From contig NC_022664.1 of the NCBI RefSeq assembly GCF_000485905.1, positions 806,001-870,000 of the forward strand: 64,000 bases of DNA, given 5' to 3'. Of this stretch, positions 53,306 to 62,886 are shown piece by piece (position 1 is the stretch's first letter; each line of letters opens with the position of its first letter). This DNA comes from Spiribacter curvatus. GTDB taxonomy: Bacteria > Pseudomonadota > Gammaproteobacteria > Nitrococcales > Nitrococcaceae. The position numbers and the translations under genes were made by a program. The notes below the pieces were generated by a model, which saw only the letters and a list, made by a program, of their open reading frames with translations, had not been told where the DNA came from and searched no databases.

Positions 53306-55278
53306 GCACACCCTTGCTGGCCTTTGAGGACCTGTGTATCTCATTCCGTCGCAAGGGTCGGTGGCTTGAGGCCGTCAGCGGCGTGGATCTGGTCGTCGGG
53401 GCCGGCGAGACGGTCGGCCTGGTCGGCGAATCCGGGTGCGGTAAATCGACTCTTGCCATGGCATCGCTGGGGTACCTGCCTGAAAATGCCCGGATACCGA
53501 GAGGACGTGTCTGCCTTGAGGGCGAGGATCTTGCCGAGCTGACCCCGGCGGCGCTGCAGGATCGACGCGGCAACCGGATCGCAGTGGTCTATCAGAACCC
53601 GGCAACCGCGCTTAACCCCGCACTGACGATTGGCCGCCAGCTGACCGAGATTTTCGAATACCAGCAAGGACAATCCGTGGAAGAGGCGCGGCGCGCCAGC
53701 GTTCGCCTGCTCGAGCAGGTGCGCATCGCCGAGCCGACACAGCTACTCGATGCCTACCCCTATCAGATCTCCGGTGGCATGCAGCAGCGGGTGGTGATCG
53801 CGATGGCTCTGGCGGGTTCGCCGGACCTGTTGGTGCTCGATGAGCCGACAACGGCGCTTGATGCCAGTATCCAGGCGGAGGTTCTCGCGCTGTTCGAGAC
53901 GCTGCGTGCGGAACTGGGGCTCGCCATGCTGCTGATCAGTCATGATCTGGCCGTTGTCCGCTCGGTCTGTGATCGAGTGGCGGTGATGTATGCCGGTGAG
54001 ATCGTGGAGTCGGCACCGGTCAGGCAGTTGTTTGAGCAACCGCGACACCCGTATACGGCATCGCTGATGGACTGTATCCCGACAGGTGAGGCGCATTGGC
54101 AAGCCGGACGGTTGGCGTGGATCCCGGGCAATCCGCCCGCCCTGGAGAATCGACCCGTGGGTTGTGCCTTTGCACCCCGCTGCCCGATCGCCCGGGATGC
54201 CTGCCGGCGTCAGGACATTCCGCTGCGCATGCTTGATCAAACGCATCGCAGCCGCTGTCTTTTCCCGGAGGAAACCGCGCCACCGGGCGGTAACCGGCCG
54301 CCCGCGGAGGTCACTACCCGATCCATCGGCGGGCCCGTGTTGGCGTGTGAAGACCTGGTGATGGAATACGGTGGCGTTCGCATCCTCGATCGGGTCAGCC
54401 TCGATGTGCGCGAGGGGGAAACGGTGGCGTTGGTGGGTGAATCAGGGAGTGGCAAGAGCACGCTGGCAAGGGGGCTGACAGGACTGACCGCGCCGGTGGA
54501 TGGCACAGCGCTGCTTGATGGTGATCCGCTCTCGCGACAGCAGCGCCAACGCAACCCGAATGCGCGTCGCGCACTGCAGATGGTGTTCCAGTCACCCGAG
54601 AACACCCTGAATGCGAGTCACCGCATTGGCCCGGCGCTTGCCCGGGCGATGCGGGGGCTGGGTGGCCTGAGTCGGGTCGAGGCACGGGCGGCGGTGCCCG
54701 ACCGGCTGCGTCAGGTTGCGCTGGAGGTCGATACGGCCGAGCGCCGCCCCGGGCAGTTGTCGGGCGGGCAGCGCCAGCGGGTCGCGATTGCCCGCGCCTT
54801 CGCCGGTGACCCGCGAGCGATCATCCTCGATGAGCCCACTTCAGCGCTGGATGTTTCGGTGCAGTCGGCAGTCCTCGATCTGCTGATCGACCTACAGCAG
54901 CGCCGTGGCACGGCGTATCTGTTCATCTCCCATGACCTGGCGGTGGTGCGCTATATCGCCGATCGCATTGCGGTGCTCTACCTCGGCCGCATCATGGAGT
55001 CGGGACCGGTCGAAGGGGTGTTCCAGGGCCCGCGTCATCCCTATACCGACCAGCTGCTGGCCGCGATCCCCGGGGTGAGTGATGGCCCACCCGTCGCCCA
55101 ACCGCGACGTGAGAATCCGGGTGCGGAGGCGCGGCCGCCGGGTTGTCCGTTTGCCGCCCGGTGTCCCTATGTGATGCCGCACTGCGCTGAAACGCCGCCC
55201 CCGGCACGTGAACCGTCACCGGGTCGGGTGGTGCACTGTCATCTGCCACTCGAGTCGCTGCCGGGGGCGGTCGATTGA
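53302..55278 (+). CDS. Fused ABC ATPase (DppD-DppF in one chain)
   Basis: 658 residues, two complete nucleotide-binding domains. First half: Walker A GLVGESGCGKSTLAMAS (about 38-53), signature YQISGGMQQRVVIAMALAG, Walker B LLVLDEPTTALDASIQAEV, then the oligo_HPY Cys-rich tail GCAFAPRCPIARDAC. Second half: Walker A GESGSGKSTLARG (about 380), signature GQLSGGQRQRVAIARA, Walker B AIILDEPTSALDVSVQSAV, tail GCPFAARCPYVMPHC. The two oligo_HPY tails carry Cys sets that in some homologues bind an Fe-S cluster. Dpp/Opp systems usually have separate D and F proteins; fused forms like GsiA also exist. Confidence 0.94.
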   Translation: MSTPLLAFEDLCISFRRKGRWLEAVSGVDLVVGAGETVGLVGESGCGKSTLAMASLGYLPENARIPRGRVCLEGEDLAELTPAALQDRRGNRIAVVYQNPATALNPALTIGRQLTEIFEYQQGQSVEEARRASVRLLEQVRIAEPTQLLDAYPYQISGGMQQRVVIAMALAGSPDLLVLDEPTTALDASIQAEVLALFETLRAELGLAMLLISHDLAVVRSVCDRVAVMYAGEIVESAPVRQLFEQPRHPYTASLMDCIPTGEAHWQAGRLAWIPGNPPALENRPVGCAFAPRCPIARDACRRQDIPLRMLDQTHRSRCLFPEETAPPGGNRPPAEVTTRSIGGPVLACEDLVMEYGGVRILDRVSLDVREGETVALVGESGSGKSTLARGLTGLTAPVDGTALLDGDPLSRQQRQRNPNARRALQMVFQSPENTLNASHRIGPALARAMRGLGGLSRVEARAAVPDRLRQVALEVDTAERRPGQLSGGQRQRVAIARAFAGDPRAIILDEPTSALDVSVQSAVLDLLIDLQQRRGTAYLFISHDLAVVRYIADRIAVLYLGRIMESGPVEGVFQGPRHPYTDQLLAAIPGVSDGPPVAQPRRENPGAEARPPGCPFAARCPYVMPHCAETPPPAREPSPGRVVHCHLPLESLPGAVD

Positions 55279-55306
55279 CAATTCATCGCCCTGCAATGGC
55301 TTGCGC

Positions 55307-56722
<1,416 letters not shown>

Positions 56723-56742
56723 TTACAAGAACCGGAGAGACG

Positions 56743-58140
56743 ATGATGAGTGCACAGGGATTCCGGACCGAATCGGACAGCATGGGCGAGCTGCAGGTGG
56801 CAATGGATGCGCTCTATGGCGCCCAGACCCAGCGGGCAGTGGAGAACTTCGCGATCAGCGGACTCGCCATGCCAAGCCGCTTCATCCAGGCGCTGGGGCT
56901 GATCAAGGCGGCCACCGCCGAGGCCAATCAGGCGCTGGGTGATCTCGACCCGACCATCGCCGGTGCGATCATCCGCGCGGCTGAGTCGGTCGCTGATGGC
57001 GCACATGATGAGCAGTTCCCGGTGGATGTGTTCCAGACCGGCTCGGGGACCAGCAGCAACATGAATGCCAACGAGGTGATCGCGCATCTCGCCAGCGAGG
57101 ATCTGGGAGCGACGGTCCATCCCAACGACCACGTCAATATGAGCCAGAGCAGCAATGACGTCATTCCGACGGCCATTCACGTTGCCGCCGCAGTGGCCTG
57201 TACAGAGGAATTGCGGCCAGCGCTCAATCATCTCGCGGCGACCCTCGAGGAGCGCGCCGAGGCACTCAGCGATGTCACCACGACTGGCCGCACGCATTTG
57301 ATGGATGCGATGCCGGTCACGCTTGGTCAGGAGGTGGGCGGCTGGGCCTACCAGGTCCGCCAGGGCGAGGTCCGTGTTCGTGAGGCGATGGAGCGGATCC
57401 GGGCGCTGGCTCAGGGCGGCACGGCAGTGGGCACCGGGATCAACGCCCGTCCGGCATTCGGCGGCGAGGTGGCGGCCGCACTGACGCGACGCAGCGGCGT
57501 GCGCTTTGAGCAAAGCCGCAACTGCTTCGAGAGCCTCAGCAGTCAGGATGCCGCCGTGGAGCTCTCCGGGCAGCTGAAAACGGTGGCGGTCAGCCTGATG
57601 AAAATCAGCAACGATCTGCGCTGGATGAATTCCGGCCCGCTCGCTGGGCTCGGAGAGATCGCTCTGCCGGCGCTGCAGCCCGGCAGCAGCATCATGCCCG
57701 GCAAGGTCAATCCGGTGATCCCCGAGGCGGTGGCGCAGGTTTCGGCGCAGGTCATTGGCAATGACACCACCATCACCGTCGCCGGTCAGTCCGGGAATTT
57801 CCAGCTCAACGTCATGCTACCGGTGGTGGCGCATAACCTTCTGCAGAGTATCTCGTTGCTGGCGAACGGCGCACAGGCGCTGGCCGATCGGGCGGTGGCG
57901 GGGTTCAGCGTCAATCGCGATCGGCTTGAGGCGGCGCTTGGCCGGAACCCGATCCTGGTCACCGCGCTTAATACCGAGATTGGCTATGAGCTGGGGGCGA
58001 AGATCGCCAAGCGCGCCTACGCCGAGGGCCGGCCGCTCATGGAGCTCGCCCGGGAGATGACTGATCTCTCCGACGATGAGCTCACCCGGCTGCTGGATCC
58101 AAAGACGCTCACCGCGGGCGGTATTCCCGGGGCGGATTAG
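56743..58140 (+). CDS. fumC: Class II fumarate hydratase
   Basis: 465 residues. FRTESDSMGELQVAMDALYGAQTQRAVENF at the start, QTGSGTSSNMNANEVIAHLAS (about 103-123), HPNDHVNMSQSSNDVIPTAIHV, TTGRTHLMDAMPVTLGQE, and the signature GSSIMPGKVNPVIPEAVAQV (about 317-336) are class II fumarase/aspartase motifs. Fumarase is preferred over aspartase for the GRTHLMDAMPVTLGQE and FQLNV pattern, but aspartase-like preference is not excluded. Iron-free TCA enzyme. It overlaps the convergent RibD-type gene by 4 bp. Confidence 0.93.
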   Translation: MMSAQGFRTESDSMGELQVAMDALYGAQTQRAVENFAISGLAMPSRFIQALGLIKAATAEANQALGDLDPTIAGAIIRAAESVADGAHDEQFPVDVFQTGSGTSSNMNANEVIAHLASEDLGATVHPNDHVNMSQSSNDVIPTAIHVAAAVACTEELRPALNHLAATLEERAEALSDVTTTGRTHLMDAMPVTLGQEVGGWAYQVRQGEVRVREAMERIRALAQGGTAVGTGINARPAFGGEVAAALTRRSGVRFEQSRNCFESLSSQDAAVELSGQLKTVAVSLMKISNDLRWMNSGPLAGLGEIALPALQPGSSIMPGKVNPVIPEAVAQVSAQVIGNDTTITVAGQSGNFQLNVMLPVVAHNLLQSISLLANGAQALADRAVAGFSVNRDRLEAALGRNPILVTALNTEIGYELGAKIAKRAYAEGRPLMELAREMTDLSDDELTRLLDPKTLTAGGIPGAD

Positions 58141-58964
58141 TACTTCAGATCGTAGCGGGCGAAGGTCTGTGTGCACCCGTCCGGGCCGTGGGCATCGACG
58201 TAGAGCGACGCGAGGCTGAAGTCAGCGGTCCCGCTCAGCAGATCACCTTCGCAGATGCTCGCGAAGGGGCTGCCGCCGATGATCCGATGAACCGTGGTGA
58301 GGTAGAGCGTGTCGAGAACACGGGCGGTGATCAGCGTATGCATGACATAGGGGCCGGTGATCGCATAGATACGCCGGTACCCCAGCCTGCCCAGAAGCGC
58401 TGCCAGCGCCTCACCACCGGGCTGTTGCGTGCCGGGCAGGGCAATGACCTTGACGCCGGTCCGCTCAAGGGCCTGTACGCGTCGTTCGTCAGGGGTGGAT
58501 CCGGTGATGACGATCACCCGCCGGCCCTGCTCGAGCAGCTGATCCGGTACGGCGAAGTCGAGGCTCACGCTGAGTACCGCCACATCCGGCTGGGGCGCGA
58601 GACCCCGTCGGGCGCGGAATGCCCGGATATCACTGAGCGCCTCGCCCGTGCCGACGGGCAGTATGTCGCTGGTCTGCCCAGCGTTGAGCTCGCGCAGATA
58701 GCGTCCCGAGCTCAGCAATAGATCGGCAGGGCCGGCCAACTCCTCGAGCAGGCGCCAGTCGCGTGGGTTGGCGATATTGCCTGGCACCGTCTGACCCCCC
58801 GCCGGGGTCGGCACGCTGATGCGGCCGTCGAGACTCGTCACGTAGTTGGCGTAGACAAAGGGCCCGCAGCGGCCCTGATCGGGCAGGGGGGTATCGAGGT
58901 AGACACCGGCCAGAGGGCGTTCGGCACCCGCGGTGGGATAGCAGGAGATGATGCCTTCATTCAT
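58137..58964 (-). CDS. RibD C-terminal (dihydrofolate-reductase-like) domain protein
   Basis: 275 residues from the ATG at 58964 (MNEGIISCYPT). PFVYANYVTSLDGRISVPTPAGGQTVPGNIANPRDWRLLEELAGPADLLLSSGRYLRELNAGQ (about 36-97) and GVKVIALPG..., GYRRIYAITGPYVMHTLITARVLDTLYLTTVHRIIGG are the RibD_C pattern, an NADPH-dependent reductase fold of riboflavin synthesis. No cytidine-deaminase-like N-terminal half is present, so it is not full RibD. Substrate unproven. Confidence 0.85.
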   Translation of the reverse strand: MNEGIISCYPTAGAERPLAGVYLDTPLPDQGRCGPFVYANYVTSLDGRISVPTPAGGQTVPGNIANPRDWRLLEELAGPADLLLSSGRYLRELNAGQTSDILPVGTGEALSDIRAFRARRGLAPQPDVAVLSVSLDFAVPDQLLEQGRRVIVITGSTPDERRVQALERTGVKVIALPGTQQPGGEALAALLGRLGYRRIYAITGPYVMHTLITARVLDTLYLTTVHRIIGGSPFASICEGDLLSGTADFSLASLYVDAHGPDGCTQTFARYDLKY

Positions 58965-59012
58965 GGCCGCCGGACCATACGGCAATGGCGCTCGGCGCGC
59001 TAGAATGGGGGC

Positions 59013-60833
59013 ATGAGCGAGACCAACGTTTTCGACCCCGATCCCGTCCTCAAGACCCTGCCCACCGGGCCGGGCGTCTATCGCATGTTCGATGCCGATG
59101 GCACCGTGATCTATGTCGGCAAGGCCCGCAATCTCAAGCGGCGCGTCAGCAGTTATTTCCGCAAGGGCGCCCACAACGCCAAGACCCAGGCGCTGGTGGG
59201 ACAGGTCGCCGATCTCCAGGTCACCGTGACCCACACCGAGGCCGAGGCGCTGATCCTCGAGAATAACCTCATCAAAGAGCACCGGCCGCGTTATAACGTC
59301 CTGCTGCGCGACGATAAAAGTTATCCATTCATCTATCTCTCAACCCAGCAGGACTTCCCGCGACTGGGGTTCCACCGCGGTCAGCGCCGGGGCGAAGGGC
59401 GGCATTTTGGCCCCTTCCCGTCCTCTGGCGCGGTCCGCGAGACACTCAACCACCTGCAGAAAGTCTTCCCCGTGCGGCAATGCCGCGACAGCTTCTACCG
59501 CCATCGCACACGGCCCTGTCTGCAGTATCAGATTGGCCGCTGCACCGCGCCCTGCGTCGGTTACATCAGCGAAAATGAATATGCCAAAGACGTCCGGCAT
59601 GTCGAGATGTTCCTCTCCGGTCAGAGCAGTGAGGTCGTCGATGAGCTGGTCCGCCGGATGGAGGCGGCCGCTGAGGCGCAGGACTTCGAGCTTGCCGCCC
59701 GGTTGCGGGATCGCATCACCAGCCTGCGACGCATACAGGAGCGCCAGTATGTCTCCGGTGCCAAGGGCGATGTCGATGTGATTGCCTGTCGGTTGCGCGA
59801 GAATATCGCCTGTGTGCAGGTATTCGTGATCCGGGATGGCCAGAATCTCGGCAATCAGACCTGGTTCCCGCGTACGCCGCCGGAGACAACGCCGGAGGAG
59901 GTCCTCTATGCGTTCATCGCCCGTCACTATCTGGGCGAGTCCCCGCCGGGCGAGCTGCTGATCAGCCATGAGCTCACCGATGGCGAGGTGCTTGAGGAGG
60001 CGATGAGCAAGGACGCCGGTCACCGGGTGGGGATCGCCTCGCGGCTTCGCGGCGAACGCCGGCGCTGGATGGAGATGGCGCAGCGTAATGCCGATCACGC
60101 CCTGAGTGCACGCATGAGCGGTGAGGCACTCATGGAGCGGCGCTTCGAGGATATCCAACAGGCGCTCTCGCTCGAGGAAATCCCCGAGCGCATCGAGTGT
60201 TTCGATATCAGTCACACTCGAGGCGAGGCGACGGTAGCCTCCTGTGTAGTGATGGGGCGCGAGGGCCCGATCAAGGATGACTATCGCCGCTTCAACATTG
60301 AGGATGTCACCGCTGGAGACGACTACGCGGCGATGCATCAGGCGCTGGAGCGGCGCTTCAAGCGGCTCAGCGACGGTGAGGGAACGCCGCCGGATGTGCT
60401 GCTCATTGATGGTGGCCAGGGCCAGCTGCGGCAGGCCGAGACGGTTCTCGAGGATCTCCAGATTGAGGGGGTCCTACCGGTCGGTATCTCCAAGGGCCCA
60501 CGGCGCAAGCCCGGCGAGGAAGTGCTGCTGGTCTCGGGGCGAGCGGATGAGATTCGCCTTGCGCCGGAATCGCCGGGGCTGCATCTTCTTCAGCAGGTAC
60601 GGGATGAGGCGCATCGGTTCGCGATCACCGGCCATCGCAACCGCCGGGGTAAGGCGCGCCAGCAGTCCAGCCTTGAGGAGATCCCCGGGCTCGGCGCCAA
60701 GCGTCGGCAAGCGCTGATGAAGCAGTTTGGTGGGCTCAAGGGCATCAAGCGTGCGGGCGTCGAGGATCTCTCGAGCGTCCAGGGGATCAGCACAGCGCTG
60801 GCTGAGCGGATCCACGGGCATCTCAATGGCTAG
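59013..60833 (+). CDS. uvrC: Excinuclease ABC subunit C
   Basis: 606 residues, full length. GIY-YIG domain GPGVYRMFDADGTVIYVGKARNLKRRVSSYF (about 15-45) makes the 3' incision. UVR motif (VRRMEAAAEAQDFELAARLRDRI, about 212-234), RNase H-like 5' nuclease (ERIECFDISHTRGEATVASCVVM with Asp, VLLIDGGQGQLRQAETVL), and C-terminal HhH pair SLEEIPGLGAKRRQALMKQFGGLKGIKRAGVEDL. Nucleotide excision repair. Followed by pgsA after 25 bp, the classical uvrC-pgsA order. Confidence 0.97.
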   Translation: MSETNVFDPDPVLKTLPTGPGVYRMFDADGTVIYVGKARNLKRRVSSYFRKGAHNAKTQALVGQVADLQVTVTHTEAEALILENNLIKEHRPRYNVLLRDDKSYPFIYLSTQQDFPRLGFHRGQRRGEGRHFGPFPSSGAVRETLNHLQKVFPVRQCRDSFYRHRTRPCLQYQIGRCTAPCVGYISENEYAKDVRHVEMFLSGQSSEVVDELVRRMEAAAEAQDFELAARLRDRITSLRRIQERQYVSGAKGDVDVIACRLRENIACVQVFVIRDGQNLGNQTWFPRTPPETTPEEVLYAFIARHYLGESPPGELLISHELTDGEVLEEAMSKDAGHRVGIASRLRGERRRWMEMAQRNADHALSARMSGEALMERRFEDIQQALSLEEIPERIECFDISHTRGEATVASCVVMGREGPIKDDYRRFNIEDVTAGDDYAAMHQALERRFKRLSDGEGTPPDVLLIDGGQGQLRQAETVLEDLQIEGVLPVGISKGPRRKPGEEVLLVSGRADEIRLAPESPGLHLLQQVRDEAHRFAITGHRNRRGKARQQSSLEEIPGLGAKRRQALMKQFGGLKGIKRAGVEDLSSVQGISTALAERIHGHLNG

Positions 60834-60858
60834 GAAACGGCATGGTAGGGTTTGAGAC

Positions 60859-61425
60859 ATGGAAATGACGCTTCCGAACATCCTCACCTGGCTGCGGATC
60901 CTGATGATCCCTGTACTGGGGCTGCTGTTCCTGCTGCCGGCACCGTGGGCGAATGCGGCCGCGGCCATCGTGTTCGCGCTGGCGAGCATCACCGACTGGC
61001 TGGATGGATTCCTCGCCCGGCGCTGGAATCAGGTCTCGCCGTTCGGCGCTTTCCTCGATCCAGTGGCCGACAAGCTGATCGTTGCGATCGCGCTGATCAT
61101 CGTGCTGGTCGAATCTCCGACGGCGCTGATGGCTATTCCGGTGGCGGTGATCATCGGTCGCGAGATTGCGGTGTCGGCGTTGCGCGAGTGGATGGCGGAG
61201 CTGGGTCAGCGGGCCAGTGTCGCGGTCGGTGTCACGGGTAAGGTCAAGACCGCCGCACAGATGATCGCTATCGTGCTGCTACTCTACCGTCACGAGCTCT
61301 ACGGCATTCCGACCTGGCCGGTTGGACTGGCAATGCTCTACGCCGCCGCCGGTCTGACGCTATACTCAATGGTGCTCTACCTTTCGGCGGCCATGCGAAC
61401 CCTGGATCAGGTCGATCAGGGTTGA
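60859..61425 (+). CDS. pgsA: CDP-diacylglycerol--glycerol-3-phosphate 3-phosphatidyltransferase
   Basis: 188 residues. NILTWLRILMIPVLGLLFLLP begins the typical N-terminus (start MEMTLPN at 60859 or the second Met at 60865). CDP-alcohol phosphotransferase signature DGFLARRWNQVSPFGAFLDPVADK (about 50-73; DGX2ARX8GX3DX3D). Four or five membrane segments. Makes phosphatidylglycerophosphate. The TGA stop overlaps the -35 box of the tRNA-Gly promoter. Confidence 0.95.
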   Translation: MEMTLPNILTWLRILMIPVLGLLFLLPAPWANAAAAIVFALASITDWLDGFLARRWNQVSPFGAFLDPVADKLIVAIALIIVLVESPTALMAIPVAVIIGREIAVSALREWMAELGQRASVAVGVTGKVKTAAQMIAIVLLLYRHELYGIPTWPVGLAMLYAAAGLTLYSMVLYLSAAMRTLDQVDQG

Positions 61426-61449
61426 CACAAAACGCGCTCGGATTAGAAT
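61422..61449 (+). promoter_or_regulatory. Strong sigma-70 promoter for tRNA-Gly
   Basis: A consensus TTGACA (61422-61427), overlapping the pgsA stop codon, and TAGAAT (61444-61449) are separated by 16 bp and placed 13 bp before the tRNA-Gly 5' end, so transcription should begin at about 61456. Confidence 0.82.
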
Positions 61450-61462
61450 GTCGCTCTGTAAC

Positions 61463-61538
61463 GCGGGAATAGCTCAGCCGGTAGAGCACAACCTTGCCAA
61501 GGTTGGGGTCGCGAGTTCGAATCTCGTTTCCCGCTCCA
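61463..61538 (+). tRNA. tRNA-Gly (anticodon GCC)
   Basis: Acceptor GCGGGAA (61463-61469) pairs with TTCCCGC (61528-61534); discriminator T and encoded CCA (61536-61538). D arm AGCTCAGCCGGTAGAGC, anticodon loop TTGCCAA giving GCC (61496-61498), T loop GCGAGTTCGAATCTCGT. Equivalent in position to E. coli glyW after pgsA. Confidence 0.97.
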
Positions 61539-61546
61539 GATACGGG

Positions 61547-61575
61547 ACCCCGACCGGTGACGGTCGGGGTTTTTT
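61547..61575 (+). terminator. Intrinsic terminator between tRNA-Gly and tRNA-Cys
   Basis: A-CCCCGACCG (61547-61556) / CGGTCGGGG-T (61561-61570) with GTGA loop forms a perfect 9- to 10-bp GC-rich stem followed by a T-run (61570-61575). It lies between two tRNA genes that form one operon in E. coli. Confidence 0.87.
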
Positions 61576-61577
61576 AT

Positions 61578-61651
61578 GGCTAGGTGGCAGAATGGTGATG
61601 CAGCGGCCTGCAAAGCCGTGAACGCCGGTTCGATTCCGGCCCTAGCCTCCA
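61578..61651 (+). tRNA. tRNA-Cys (anticodon GCA)
   Basis: Acceptor GGCTAGG (61578-61584) pairs with CCTAGCC (61641-61647); discriminator T and encoded CCA (61649-61651). Anticodon loop CTGCAAA giving GCA (61610-61612), T arm GCCGGTTCGATTCCGGC. It is only 2-3 bp after the T-run of the preceding terminator, so either read-through from the Gly promoter or an unseen promoter supplies it. Confidence 0.97.
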
Positions 61652-61754
61652 ATCCTATCCGGCGCGCGACGTCCCTGTTTCCTTCCACACCCGTCAGTGA
61701 CTGTTGATTCGCGCATCCCAGGTGTCGCGAGACGATCATTCATCGGAGCATTCA

Positions 61755-62462
61755 ATGACCGCACCCATCCTGATTACCGGTGCCAGCCAGCGTATCGGGC
61801 TTGCCTACGCGATGCACTGCCTGGAACGGGGCACACCCGTGATTGCGACCTACCGCACCCATCGGTCCGCGGTGGATACACTCGAGCAGGCGGGCGCACG
61901 ATGCCTGCACGCGGACTTCGCCACCAATCAGGGCATTGATTCGTTCATCAACGCGCTACTGGAAGAGACCTCTGCGCTGCGCGCCATTATCCACAATGCC
62001 TCGGACTGGCTGCCGGAAAGCCCAGACACAGACCCCGCCGATGTGATGGCGGCCATGATGCAGATTCACAGCACGACGCCGTATCGCATCAACCTTGCCT
62101 GCAGGCACTTACTTGAAAACAGCGACGCCGTGACGGATATCGTGCACATGACTGACTACGTCGTTGAGAAAGGCAGCGCGAAGCACATCGCCTACGCCGC
62201 CAGTAAAGCCGCTCTGGAGAACCTGACGCGGTCTTTCGCACGGCTTCTCTCACCCGGGGTAAAGGTGAATAGTGTCGCGCCCTCGTTGATCATGTTCAAT
62301 GAGGGTGACAGCGAGGCATATCGGGAAAAAACGCTGAAGAAATCCCTGCTGGGCATTGCACCGGGCGAAGTTGCTGCGGTGGAGACGCTGCAGTTCCTGC
62401 TCGATAACCCGTATATCACTGGCCGCAGTATCGGACTGGATGGCGGGCGGCATCTGGTCTGA
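61755..62462 (+). CDS. folM: SDR-family dihydromonapterin/dihydrofolate reductase FolM-like
   Basis: 235 residues from the ATG at 61755, GGAG 6 nt upstream. Short-chain dehydrogenase with N-terminal TGASQRIGLAYAMHCLERG (NADPH site; pteridine-reductase-type GxxxRIG), IIHNASDW (NNAG equivalent), YAASKAALENLTRSFA (active Tyr and Lys) and C-terminal YITGRSIGLDGGRHLV. The pattern ASQRIGLA and IIHNASDW is that of FolM. It lies between tRNA-Cys and tRNA-Leu. Confidence 0.85.
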   Translation: MTAPILITGASQRIGLAYAMHCLERGTPVIATYRTHRSAVDTLEQAGARCLHADFATNQGIDSFINALLEETSALRAIIHNASDWLPESPDTDPADVMAAMMQIHSTTPYRINLACRHLLENSDAVTDIVHMTDYVVEKGSAKHIAYAASKAALENLTRSFARLLSPGVKVNSVAPSLIMFNEGDSEAYREKTLKKSLLGIAPGEVAAVETLQFLLDNPYITGRSIGLDGGRHLV

Positions 62463-62572
62463 TCCGGCACCTTGTGCTGGGATGACGAGACGCTTGGGAG
62501 GTCGATACGCTAGAGTGAAGCAGTGAGGCGATCACTGCAGCAGGCGGTATGGCCTGTCGCGAAAACTGCATA

Positions 62573-62659
62573 GCGGGAGTGGCGAAAAGGTAAACGCAGT
62601 AGACTTAAAATCTACCGCCATTGAATGGCTTGCGGGTTCGAGTCCCGCCTCCCGTACCA
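62573..62659 (+). tRNA. tRNA-Leu (anticodon UAA)
   Basis: Acceptor GCGGGAG (62573-62579) pairs with CTCCCGT (62649-62655, one G-T pair); discriminator A and encoded CCA (62657-62659). Anticodon stem GTAGA/TCTAC with loop CTTAAAA giving TAA, long variable arm CGCCATTGAATGGCTTG, T arm GCGGGTTCGAGTCCCGC. Same isoacceptor as E. coli leuZ, which there directly follows cysT. Confidence 0.96.
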
Positions 62660-62886
62660 TTTCATTTGATTCATCGCTGCCGGCTTTTCCAGGTACCGCT
62701 GTCCCGACACAAGCTGGTATAGGCTGCTTTTATGTCGGCCGGGTACGAGCTACACACAGACACCCACGCCGTTCAAGCGTTGTACCGGCACCGATAGAGC
62801 TTACCCGCTTGCACGTCACCTACCGCGCAGGATTTCGTTCTCTGCCGAATAGCTGGTGTCGCCTGATTCTTATCGGCTAACGTTGT

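Noticed and set aside
62660-62886. Possible small gene or regulatory RNA between tRNA-Leu and the DeoR gene
   Set aside because: Only a loose dyad (CCGACAC...ATGTCGG) was seen, without a convincing frame, promoter or T-run.
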